From Helianthus annuus (Eukaryota; Streptophyta; Magnoliopsida; Asterales; Asteraceae), in contig NC_035435.2 in the NCBI RefSeq assembly GCF_002127325.2, forward strand, positions 16,408,002 to 16,472,001: a stretch of 64,000 nucleotides of DNA. Reading direction: 5' to 3'. Below, piece after piece: positions 49,310 through 60,043 of the stretch. Made by a program: the position numbers and the translations under genes. The notes below the pieces were generated by a model. That model was not told the DNA's origin and ran no database searches. It was given only the letters and a program-made list of their open reading frames with translations. The stretch's first letter is position 1, and each line of letters opens with the position of its first letter.

Positions 49310-51137
49310 ATATTGACGAAGTCTTCAGTGTCGAGTCTTCAGTCTTGATCAGTCTTCTCACTTAAAAAAAAAATATCTGACATTGAAAACATCCTTCAAT
49401 CTCTATCTTTTCTTCTAACTCTCTTACTCGCCTCAGTATTAGCAGCTCCCTTGAATGTAGATCCAGAATCTGTATCTGGCTCTTGAGTCTTCAGACTCCC
49501 CCTTTCAATAAGCTGGGATCTTGCTTTGCTGCTTTCAAAGATTCAAAACTATTAACCCACTTTCACCTACACATACTCTACCTAAACATAAGATTTTTAT
49601 TTATAACAATTTCAATCTATGCTTACCACTAAAAATCAATACCAAAACAATACTTGTTAGAATATGACATTTTTCATTTTTCATCTCAAACACACTTTCC
49701 CAATCCTGTTGTTTTTATCAGTTTTATAATCCACTTAAGTATCCAGATCCAAGTTAATGACCCTGGGTACTTAAATTTGCCTACCAAGTCCAACTTAATG
49801 ACCTTGGTTAACCCGACACAAAAACAAAACTAACTTTTGTTCAACATTTTTCAAAACATTTTTCTGAAATTTACAAGTTTCAACTTAATGAACTTGATTT
49901 GACTTTTCCTTTTCACCGGTTTAACATAATAAGCTCCCAACTCTTCTGTCCATCTCAGAAACTTTCTGCATCTACTTCAAACTGCGAGTCTGAAGATCAG
50001 CTTTCCACTTTGGTTTTGTCGGAAAAATAAAGCAGAAATAAAAAATCCTTTTGGATTTTGAATAAAATTTCTAGACTAGAAAGCTTAAACAGAAATGAAA
50101 TATAGTAAATGTAAACTATTTACAAACATATTTTTGGTGAGCATGTTAGGGAATCATATCAGCTACAGACAAGCTACGAGTACCGTTAAGCTTTGATTTC
50201 AAAGTCAGAATTAAACAATTCGCTTAGATTGTCGATATACTGATCTTCTTAAATCTTCACGCAAATTTCAATCTGTTGAGGATACGAATTTAGTGTTTTA
50301 AGATCTTAACTTATACAAGTGTACCACCTCAGAATATACTCTCGTATCCAGACTACTATATTCAGTCTTACAGGTGAGTGCACACTAATGATATCTGTAA
50401 GGGGTAAATACGAGGCCATGAGAGCTCAGGCTAGAACTTCCGTTCAATCAAAGAGATGATGGCTCGACTTTAGGTGGGTCCCCTTTGGGGATCTTTTCTT
50501 TCAACTGCACATGATTAGCATTTTGCAATGTTTCATCAATTTTTATGCTGAGGGTGAGCTTTAAGAATAAAGAAAGTGCAAATATTATACGAGGACTAGG
50601 CTATTGCTTCCGCAAAATCAGAAGTCCTGATATAATATCCCAGATACCATCACGTACAAAGACCTAGTATGTCAGAAATAGAGCCTTTTAAACAGGATTT
50701 CAGGGGTTACCTATATATCCGAGAGATGTTCCCCACATATAAGCAAGTAATGATTTATGTTTATATCCTGAACAAACTTACTAAGTGTGTAAAAACCTAC
50801 CGGCATATCATCAGTGAGACTATTTAACACCTTTTAAACTTTATATTTCTTTAGCATACTGCAACTATCAACTGATGTACTATCATTTTCCCTACACAAG
50901 CTCTTTTTCAGTTTTCTAATATTTTTGTATTTTAGAAATATCTCATGTTTTTGAATTTTTGAATTTTTTTATGTTTTTTGTATTTTCTGAAAATATAACC
51001 TAACTCCCCCTAAATACTAAAACAAGTAAAAAATCGACAAACCATTGAAGATTTCTTTTCAACATCATCTACAGTGGTACCTTCATCTACGCCAAGAATC
51101 CATTCCAACACTGATAAACGCTTCATACCGTTCAGTT
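49310..51137 (-). other. Copia-2 long 3' non-coding region
   Basis: About 1.8 kb with no convincing frame, homologous to 5269-6902. It retains the triple hairpin (49743-49896), the 16-bp inverted repeat (50582-50597 with 50623-50638), the CTAGG/CCTAG loop pairing and the A-rich tract (50920-51000). Confidence 0.7.
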
Positions 51138-51900
51138 TTAAAAGGTATTTAAAACGAGTTTTATCAAACGCTTTGGTATGTAAATCAACTTTTGTTCGTC
51201 AGTGTGGATTTTCTCAATTCGTATCAACTTCTTCTCGAAACAATCTCGGATGAAGTGATGACGAATTTCAATGTGTTTCGTTTTAGCGTGATGAACAAGA
51301 CTTTTTGTTATATTTATCGCTGCCTCATTATCAAAAAAGATAGGGGTAGTAAGAAACTGCAAACCGTAGTCGCGCATCTGTTGCTGGATCCACAAGATTT
51401 GAGAACAACAACTGCTAGCAGATACATATTCAGCTTCACATGTGGATAAAGTTACAGAGGTCTGCTTCTTACATTGCCAGGTGACCAATCGTGGTCCGAA
51501 AAACTGACATCCCGCTGTTGTTGATTTAGCGTTCACTTTGTAGCATCCAAAATCGGAATCAGAATACCCTTTGAGCGTAAAGTCGCCTTCTTTTGGATAC
51601 CACAACCCCAATGATGGAGTTCCTTTCAGATAGCGCAATATCCGTTTCACAATCACCATATGCGAAGCTCTCGGGTTTGACTGAAACCGTGCTGCGAGGC
51701 AGGTAGGATACATGATATCGGGTCTTGAAGCAGTCAAATACATTAGCGATCCGATCATGGAACGATACGTTGTTTCATCCACCTTCTCTCCGGTAAGATC
51801 AGGGTTTATCCCATGGTTCGTCGCTAATGGGGTGGAAGCTGGAGTAGTCCCGAACATCCCAAATTTCTCTAAGATATCATGAACATACTTCGTCTAATGT
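51138..51900 (-). pseudogene. pol: Copia-2 RNase H
   Basis: A 239-residue frame: YRSMIGSLMYLTASRPDIMY, GYSDSDFGCYKVNAKSTTAGCQF, TLSTCEAEYVSASSC and HIEIRHHFIRDCFEKK. The main catalytic acidic positions appear present. Separated from RT by stops near 51860-51970. Confidence 0.9.
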
Positions 51901-52640
51901 ATGAAAATTCCCTCGGGTAGTTGATCAACCTGAAGTCCCAAGAAGAATTTCATCTCACCCATCGATGACATTTCAAATTTTTTGCTTCATAATTCTTTCA
52001 AAATCTTTGCACAGATCTTCAATTGTTGACCCAAATATGATGTCGTCCATGTATATCTGAACTATCAGAAGATGTTTGCCGACTTCTTTGGTGAAGAGAG
52101 TGGCATCCACTTTTCCACGGATGAAGCTGTTGGCAAGCAAATGTTTAGACAATGTCTCGTACCAGGCTCTCGGGGCCTGGTGTAAACCATACAACGCTTT
52201 ATCCAGTAAATAGACCTTGTCTTTGTGGATTGGGTCGGTGAAGCCCGGTGGCTGTCCGACATATACCTCCTCTTTCACCTTCCCGTAGAGAAAAACCGAT
52301 TTAACATCTAGCTGATATACTTTAAATCCTTTCCACGATGCAAATGCTAGGAAAATTCTGACCACTTCGAGTCTAGCATCAGAGCATACACTTCGGTGAA
52401 ATCTATACCCTCCTGCTGACTAAAGCCCTGGACTACGGGTCGAGCTTTGTTGCGAATAATAACCCCTCGGTCATCTCTTTTACATTTAATCACCCACTTG
52501 GTATTTGTCTTCCTGTGACCATCAGGCAAATCTACCAATTTCCACACTCCCAACTTCTCAAACTGACTCAGCTCCTCTTGTATCGCGTTGACCCAAGAAT
52601 CTTCAGTTAGAGCTTCCTTGTATGTTTGCGGCTCAATCTG
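51901..52640 (-). pseudogene. pol: Copia-2 reverse transcriptase, broken
   Basis: Frames 52553-52347 (VWKLVDLPDGHR...KWVIKCKRDDRG) and 52365-51973 (VYQLDVKSVFLYGKVKEEVYV...PGFTDP...LYGLHQAPRAWYE...IYMDDIIFGS). The catalytic YMDD is present. A frameshift near 52350 and stops downstream near 51900-51970 break it. This is the domain that Copia-1 lacks. Confidence 0.9.
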
Positions 52641-52666
52641 GGAAATGAAACAACTAAGTGAAAACT

Positions 52667-54170
52667 CTATTTGTAAAGGAGCAACTGTAGAATAAAAATA
52701 AGGCCTTGGTCTATTTGTCGTCTAGTGCGGATGCCTGATTGCAATTCTCTAATAATCAACTCCTCTGGATGGTACGAAAGAGTTCTCGACATCACCTCGC
52801 CTGGAACATCTACCTCGCCTTTCAAATTTGTGACATTTTGATTTGAACCTTGTTCACTGACTGGAATTGTTTGACTTGAAATCTGGATTTGCTCCCCCTC
52901 AGAATCTGAATCACCACGATCGAATATTGGCCTATCACCAGATTCTAGATTATCGTTGACTGCCGTCTGATTGTCAGGAGCATGTTCACGTTTTGAAGAT
53001 GATGGAGTTTGCTGAATATCATCATGTTCTCCAGCATTACTTGGACCAGCTTCATCGTCATTGGAAGTTTGATATTGACGTCTAGAAGACTCGGCTGGGA
53101 ATCTTTCTTGTGATGCTTCATATTCTCTCAGAATATCCAACTCGTCAAACAAATCTGGTTCTTCTTCTATGTCAAATGAATCCCACAGATTATCATAATT
53201 GAAACGCCATGAGTTGCCGGGATTCTGAGGTGGCATCGTATAACTTTGACACTCAACATTATGTGCTTCGATGATCTGCTTCAAGCTTGGAACAAAGACT
53301 CTTTTCAATGGACTTGCATAACCCACGAAAATTCCTTCGATGCACTTTAGACCAAATTTACCATCAGGTTCTAGAACTGTGCAGGGAGACCCAAACGGTT
53401 CCAGATACTTCAGGTTAGGTTTGCGGTTGTTGATCAGCTCGAAACATGTCTTGTTGAATTTCTTCATTGTGAGAACCCGGTTTAGTGTATAGCAAGCGGC
53501 TGACACTGCTTCTGCCCAAAAGTTAACTGGTAATTTCGAATCAGTAAGCATCCTCCTGGCTGTTTCAATTAGCGTCCTGTTCTTTCTTTTTTACTACTCC
53601 ATTTTGTTGCGGAGTGTAAGGAGCACTAAATTCTTGCAATATACCTCTCTCATCACAATGTTCTTCCATTTTGTTGTTCTTAAACTCTGTACCGTTGTCA
53701 CTCCTGATTCTTCTAATTCGGGTTTGGTACAAGTTTTCAATTTTTCTGAACAGCGTCATTAAACTTTCGAATGTCTCATCCTTTGTCTTCAGAAATGATA
53801 CCCACAAAAATCTCGAGTAATCGTCTGTTACTACTAGATAGTAGAGATCACCAGTTATGCTTTTGACGTTCACTGGACCAAAAAGATCCATATGAAGTCT
53901 CTCTAACGGTCTCGAGACTGAGTTAACCTTCTTTTGAGGATGTGATTTCTTCTTTTGCTTGCCTTTGATGCAACTAATGCACTCCCCTTCCAGATGAAAT
54001 CCTTTCAAATGAATACCGTTTATTAAGTCATTATGTACCAAGTAGTTCATTTTTCCCAGGTGAATATGGCCCATCTTTCGATGCCATAACTGTGACTCCT
54101 TTTCAGTGGTTCGTGACATGAAGAAGTGAGCCTGACCTGTGGTAGTAGTGGCTACGCTCATATCCAACAC
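52667..54170 (-). pseudogene. pol: Copia-2 integrase, frameshifted at the catalytic Glu
   Basis: Two frames, 54170-53565 (zinc region LWHRKMGHIH...CISCIKGK; catalytic Asp in MDLFGPV and RSDNGTEF; PYTPQQNGV) and 53551-52667 (NFWAEAVSAACYTLNRV...acidic linker). Where Copia-1 has GVAERKNRT this copy has GVVKKKEQD and then a stop, so the third catalytic residue is lost. Confidence 0.9.
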
Positions 54171-54530
54171 TTACAGATCATTGACTCTAGGTGCTCTCAT
54201 GATAACCCACTCTTCGGGAACAACAAACCCTGGTTTCAGAATCAAACATTCCTTATCCATAAAGTGCGTTGTATACATACGATCACAGATCTGAGAAATG
54301 CTCAGAAGATTGTTTTCAAGCTCGGCGATGTAGTTTACTCTTTCAAACGTGACAATACCATTAGATAGAGTTCCTTCACCAACTATACGACCACCTTGAT
54401 TACCTGCAAATCCCACATATCCTCCATTAAACCCTCGAACATTAAAAGGGTTTTCTTCCTCGTCATGTGCCGAGAAGCTCCACTATCCATAATCCAACGA
54501 GAGATGGATCTTGGAAGCTCCTGCACATAT
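54171..54530 (-). pseudogene. pol: Copia-2 protease and pre-integrase region
   Basis: DSGASRHM lies in sense at about 54485-54510; the frame then shifts and continues as FAGNQGGRIVGEGTLSNGIV...NNLLSISQICDRM (54416-54171). Stop before the integrase frame. Confidence 0.85.
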
Positions 54531-57500
54531 CACAAATATTCAGTTAGATTTTGATGCCACCCAAGCCTCTTTTGACTCAGGTAGCTTGACTTTGATGTGA
54601 GTTTTTGTAGTGTAAAGTGGCGGAAAATTCTTTTCATTCATCTTTAAACTCTCTTAAGACCCAATCTCAACCTCTTTGTATAGAAAGATATCATTTTTAG
54701 GAGGTTGACCAGATGATGGGTCTTTCTTTTAAACATCTTTCTTCTTAGAAGTGGACATTTGTTTTTCAAGTTTCTCATAGTAATCCAAAGGTACATTCAT
54801 CTTTACCGGTGTGGTAGAAGATGATTGTCTTTCCGACTCTGAAACCTTTGGTTTTTGAGACTTGTTTTCTTTTCAACAGATTTTGGCTTCCATGTTTGTT
54901 CGGATGATGCAATCCGCTTGTAAAATTTGTCACTTTTAGTTACCACATCATTACAGGTTCAGCTTTGAATTTGGTGTTTTCATTTTTCAAAACTTTCTTC
55001 TCAACAACCATTTGAGCCTTTCCCTTTACATCATCTTTCCTTTTCTGGTTTCAACAACTTCAGACTTAGGCTTTAAGTTGGTGCACTTTCATGCAATGTG
55101 TCCAACTTTGTTGCACTTAAAGCATGTTCGGGTATCAACTACTCGACTTGTGCCTTAGGTCTGAGGCTGTGAGGCCTTCTCTTCAAAGAACTCTTCATTT
55201 GATTTTGAAAAAAATTCAGATTCTTGCTCAGAAAGTGAGCTTGAGCTTGAACTTTTTACAAACAACTTTTTCTCAACAAACTTTTTGTTTTGAACGTTCC
55301 TTCTTTGATAATTCTTACCTCCCTGATATCCGCCCGACCATCTATTTTGATTGTTGTTAGAAAATCATGGTAGAACAACAGGTTTTTTATAGTAAGCCTT
55401 ATCTTTTTCACAGTTTAATTGCCTCTTGGAACATTTCAAACCTTCGATTTCAGAAACATCAATTTCAACCAACTTGAACACGTTTTTCAATTTGTGAACA
55501 TTCACATTTTCCAAAGGAAATTCAAGATCCGAATACAACTTATCCGATCCCGACATCTTGTACATCACAAGATTTGGTTCTTCACCTAGGTTGTTTTTGG
55601 ATTTTGATTTCAGAATATATTTATCCAAAAAGCATTCATCATCCTCTGCTGAATCACTGTCAGATTTCAAAACATTTTCAACAACATTTTTAACAAGTTC
55701 AGACTGAGCACTGTCTTCATCGGATGATGAAGTGAATGTGACATCAATTGATTCTGGAAGTTTAATCTCATGTGTTTCATCATCGTTATCCAACCCGGAT
55801 TTTTTCTTTGAAAAAATATTTAACACTGGTGGTGGAACCTGATGATACCCAACCCAGTTCCATCAGAATAAACATCTTCGCCAGCTTTATTCTTTCCAAT
55901 GGGTTTGGGAACAATATGTTGAAGAACAAAACTTGCGGAGTTGTAACTGTTGAGTTTCAGATTGATGCGTTCATTTTCAATCTTAGCTTCCTGAAACTGA
56001 AGCTTCAGATTAGCAATCTCATCCAACTGTTGGTTGATTTGCTTTTCTTTCGACTGAAGTACTCCTGACAGTTGAAAGTTTTCTTTGGTTGTTTTATCAT
56101 TTCTTTCATCAGAATCTTTTATCGTTCTTATTAGCTTCTCGTGTTTTTCTGAAAGTTGATGGTTTTCATGAATTAACTTTTCGTTTTCTTTCCTGATTCG
56201 TTCTACTTCAATTTTATCTTTTTCAAGTTTATCAGTTAATTCTTTTATTCGATCATTTGAAGCTTTTACCAATTTGTCACGACTTAAGATCTGATTTTCA
56301 ATTTCTCTGATTCTTTCTGTCAGTTCTTCAGTCTTTTTACCACTGAGATAAGCATGTGTGCTACAAACCTTGCAGTCTTTCATGCAATTTTTGCAGTCAC
56401 TTTCACTTTTAGCTTTATTAGTCTTACCTGACTCATTTGTTGAATCATTAGTACTGACCTTGCTCTTTAACTCAGAACTGGACTTAGAATCTACCTCTAA
56501 CTCCTTTGCTGCAAGAACTTTATCAGCCATTTTCTTCAGATTTTCTGCTGTAAATTCTTCCGTTGTGTCAATTATTCCATCATCGACCTTTTTCAACTGT
56601 AGCTCCTTTTCTTCTTTACTTCCCCACCACATTCTTTGTCTTGCCTCTTCCTCTTCCGCTATTTTCTCGATAAGAGTCACGACAAGAAGTGTTGATGGTT
56701 CCACAAGTATATTTCCCTTAGGATCCAAATAGCATTCTTTGTCAGCCTCCCATCTCTTTGCACTTTTTGCCTCTTTCCATGCACGATAATGTCTGTCATT
56801 CATGATTTGAGCTAACATCTTCCTGTTGACAAATTTTACTTCTTCTGTTCGTGTATCTTTGAAAGGAACAATGTTTGCCATGAAGGCATAACCCATTGCA
56901 TCTTCTTTCGGTAACAAATCACTCCAATCAAATCCCTCATCATCATGGATAACGGCTAATGCTCTCGACTTTTCTTTGGGAGCATCTTCTATCTGCTTCA
57001 TTCTGGGAGATTCTGCTTTGTTTTGATGATAGATGGCCCTTTTATAATAGTCCTCACGGAATGGGTTGGCCGTTTCATCAGCAGCTGCATTTCGACATTC
57101 TCGTTTAGAGTGCCCTTTTTGCTTGCACTTAAAACATGTAACCTTTGATTTATCAAACCCTAATTTGGTTGAAGGTCCACCAATGGAATGTCTGCCTGTT
57201 ATCTCTATGAACCTTTGAGCTCTTCTGACCGCACTCGCCATATACCATCTAATGTCAATCAACTCCATCTCTTCAGGGTCGATTTGATCATAATCTTCCT
57301 TGGTGAAGTTAGTGTTTCCGATCTTTCCAGCAACAAGGCTCTCATATGATTCTAAGACGGATGCTAAAAACACCATTTGTTGCTTAGCTGCTTCTTCGCT
57401 GAAGTTTTGTGCATTGTTGAGTTCTACAGCAATATTGCACTGGAACATGTTTTTCGGAACTGATTTTTGTTGTTGACTTGGAGCAGTTGAAGATGATCCT

Positions 57501-58401
57501 CCGTAATAACCACTGCTTGGACTTTCTTGATTTGGCAGATTTGAGTTTTATGCTGAGAATGCAGTCTTAGGTGACACAGTTTTTAGGATCATACTTCCTC
57601 GATAGTATAAGTCAACATTTTGTTGATACGAGGAGGTGTTGACTTTGTTTGTTTTTCTAATCTCCAATTCATGACTCTCCAACCTTTCGATTAACAAATC
57701 AACTGTCAGATCAGTCGACTTCACTGTGTTTTTCAACATTAAAGCAAAATACTGTCAATCTTTCTCATCAGGCAGTGAGTCAAACAACTTATCAACCAAT
57801 TCTTCCTGAGAATACACAATTCAATATCTTGCAAGTTCCATCTCTAAGTGACCAAATATTTTTATCATCTTTGATACAGACTCAATTTTCAGACATCCAA
57901 ATAGATCGAATTCTTTTCTGAACAATTTTTTCTTGTTTTTAATAATCTCAGCACCACCTACACACTTTATCTTTAATTTCTCCCATAAATCTCTAGAATC
58001 TTTGCATTCAATTAATGATATAATGTCATCCCTCACTGATTGATGTAGTAAAGCGATGCATTTCTGTTCTGCAATAAACCTATCTTGCTCAGTATCAGCT
58101 AAGTTCTCATAATCAGTTCTTCCAATGTCAGAACCATTTTTCAAACTCTTCCAACTTAGGTATGCAAATGCCTGTAACCATTCCTCAAATCTACTTGAAA
58201 ATGTCAGAACCATTTTTCAAACTCTTCCAACTTGGGCGGTTTGTTGTAGGTGCCATAGGCGTTATCAACACTCAAAGAATCAGCAATGGTTTTCCCAGCA
58301 CTCGGATTTGAAGCATTTTCATTTGTGTTTCTTGTTGTAGCATCTCCTGTGCTTCCAGTGTAAGCAAAACCATCACTAAAAGGATTCATAAAATCGTCCA
58401 T
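54531..58401 (-). pseudogene. gag: Copia-2 gag, very long, broken by several frameshifts
   Basis: Starts MDDFMNPFSDGFAYTG at 58401. Pieces at 58213-57821 (UBN2-type), 57739-57548, 57448-55820 (542 residues; knuckle CFKCKQKGHSKREC, an acidic stretch, then long coiled-coil heptads) and 55826-55365, then a decayed C-terminus with a second knuckle near 55075-55125 (CFKCNKVGHIA, stop, KC). Same architecture as Copia-1. The 58140-58230 region contains a short repeated segment (TCAGAACCATTTTTCAAACT twice). Confidence 0.88.
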
Positions 58402-58439
58402 CTTTTAAGTACCTGAAACAATTAACAAACACTTATACA

Positions 58440-59260
58440 ATTTTTTTGTGATTTTAAAACAAACTGCACACTGGTACTCGTTCACTTCGTGCGAACTGAA
58501 ACGAATCAACTCCTGCGAACTGATTGATCCTCAAACAATCTGATTTGATGTGAACTGGAAATGGTTCAAATGATCTGGTATACTTTTCACACGGACTGAT
58601 CCAACAACACTTAATCCATGCGAATTGATGAAGTTTCAAGCGAATTGAACACTTTCAAGCGAACTGAAAGTAACTTTCACACGAACTGATGTTGATACGA
58701 ACCGTTGTTTAAGTTCACAAATGATGTTGATACGAACTCGTGTTCAAGTTCACAAATGATGTTGATACGAACTAGTGTTCAAGTTCACTTCGTATGAACT
58801 AATACTCTTCAAACGACCTGATGACCTGGTCACTTCGTGTGACCTGATTTAAACTTCCACACGAACTGGTTCCAATCTCAAACGAACTGGCTCATTTCGT
58901 GTGAGCTAGACACATTTCAAACGACCTTTCAAACGATCTGATCCACAAACCCTTCTCGTGCGAACTGAGGTATGCAAATCGTGTGAACTGATGCGAACTG
59001 GAGGTTCAATACGTGTAAACTGAGTATGATTCAAATCAAACCATGTGAACCAAACATCCCATGCGAACTGATACAGAAGACATTCAAACTCCAATTTTTT
59101 ATGAAATTGAAACCTTAGGATTGATCTACAACAAATTCCGATCACAATGAAGTGTATATCGTTCAATATTATCCACTAAAACGTTCTAGATCTAGGTTTG
59201 AAGATCCGAATCGTGTGAATTGGATTAAAGTTCAAACGAACTGGTCGATTTTTTATAAAA
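58440..59260 (-). repeat. Copia-2 leader with CGAACTG motif array
   Basis: At least 24 copies of a roughly 10-base motif, consensus NNRCGAACTG (plus strand), with variants such as GCGAATTGA and ACGACCTGA. The same motif is in the element's LTR (TGTGAACTGG, CATGAACTGG). Between 58690 and 58800 a ~40-base unit (GATGTTGATACGAACTNGTG) is repeated three times. Confidence 0.72.
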
Positions 59261-59455
59261 TTGATTAAGTTTTAATCTGTTTTATGGTCTAAAACTTTCA
59301 CGGATTATTTAAAACACAATTTCACACGTTATACTTCAAAATCAAGACAGTGTATACAGAAAATCTAGTTCAATTTTGAAAAACGTGAAGAAGAATGAGT
59401 AGAAATGAGATTTTCAGATGAAAACAAGCTGAATTGGTAAGAACTCTTCCTCCTG

Positions 59456-59469
59456 AGCTCTGATACCAC
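59456..59469 (-). promoter_or_regulatory. Copia-2 primer-binding site
   Basis: Minus-strand TGGTATCAGAGCTC next to the 5' LTR, as in Copia-1. Confidence 0.9.
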
Positions 59470-59470
59470 T

Positions 59471-59784
59471 TGTAGGATCGTTGTACGACCTGAAAGAGTC
59501 GATCAGAAGAGTTTTAATCAGAATCAAAGGCGGAATTCAATGATTCGGACTTGATTACAGCTCGATTCACGCTAAGATTATCTTGTTTATTGATTTCAAA
59601 GATTTACAAATCAGTTGACAAGCTTGGGGTATATATAGCTAAGCCACTTCACATGAGCTGATCAGTTCGTGTGAACTGGCTTATTCAGCTTTGTTTCCCG
59701 AATCTTTCGAACAATATGTCCTGGTCTATAAAATCTAATACATGACTCGATACAAGACGAAGTTGACAGACATATGCACCAACA
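59471..59784 (-). mobile_element. Copia-2 5' LTR
   Basis: 314 bp with a TATATATA box near 59629-59637, followed by TSD AACCT. It is shorter than its partner because it lacks the minisatellite and a ~50-bp segment. Confidence 0.92.
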
Positions 59785-60007
59785 AACCTCCACATACCAC
59801 TTGATGAAATTCGTGTTGATGACACGATGCACTTTGTCGAGAAGCCTGTGGAAATATTGGACCATGAAGTCAAGAAGCTCAAATGCAAGCGCATACCAAT
59901 TGTCAAAGTTCGCTGGGAATCTAAACATGGCCCATAATTTACTTGGGAACGTGAATATTAAATGAAAGCGAAATATCCACATCTATTCACACAAGTTTCC
60001 CCTAAAT
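59785..60007 (+). pseudogene. pol: Second Ty3-A-like body: chromodomain end
   Basis: Continues the integrase C-terminal frame after Copia-2: HIPLDEIRVDDTMHFVEKP, then VKVRWESKHGP, stop, FTWEREY, stop, MKAKYPHLF. This is the chromovirus C-terminus, with two stops. Confidence 0.88.
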
Positions 60008-60026
60008 AAATTTCGGGACGAAATTT
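60008..60026 (+). promoter_or_regulatory. Conserved hairpin upstream of PPT (Ty3-A)
   Basis: AAATTTCG/CGAAATTT around GGA, the same as in Ty3-C and Ty3-D but on the plus strand, three bases before the PPT. Confidence 0.65.
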
Positions 60027-60029
60027 CCT

Positions 60030-60043
60030 AAAGTAGGGGAGAC
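60030..60043 (+). promoter_or_regulatory. Ty3-A-type polypurine tract
   Basis: AAAGTAGGGGAGAC directly precedes the LTR start TGTGACATCTG. Confidence 0.85.

Larger units (their letters stand above)
48637..59784 (-). mobile_element. Copia-2: Ty1/Copia retrotransposon, minus strand, TSD AACCT
   Basis: LTRs start TGTAGGATCG on plus and end CACCAACA (right) or CACCAATA (left). TSD AACCT is at 48632-48636 and 59785-59789, plus a duplicate at 48829-48833. It has the same domain order, oversize gag and 3' non-coding structures as Copia-1 but unrelated LTR sequence and many frameshifts. LTR lengths differ greatly (463 against 314 bp). Confidence 0.92.
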
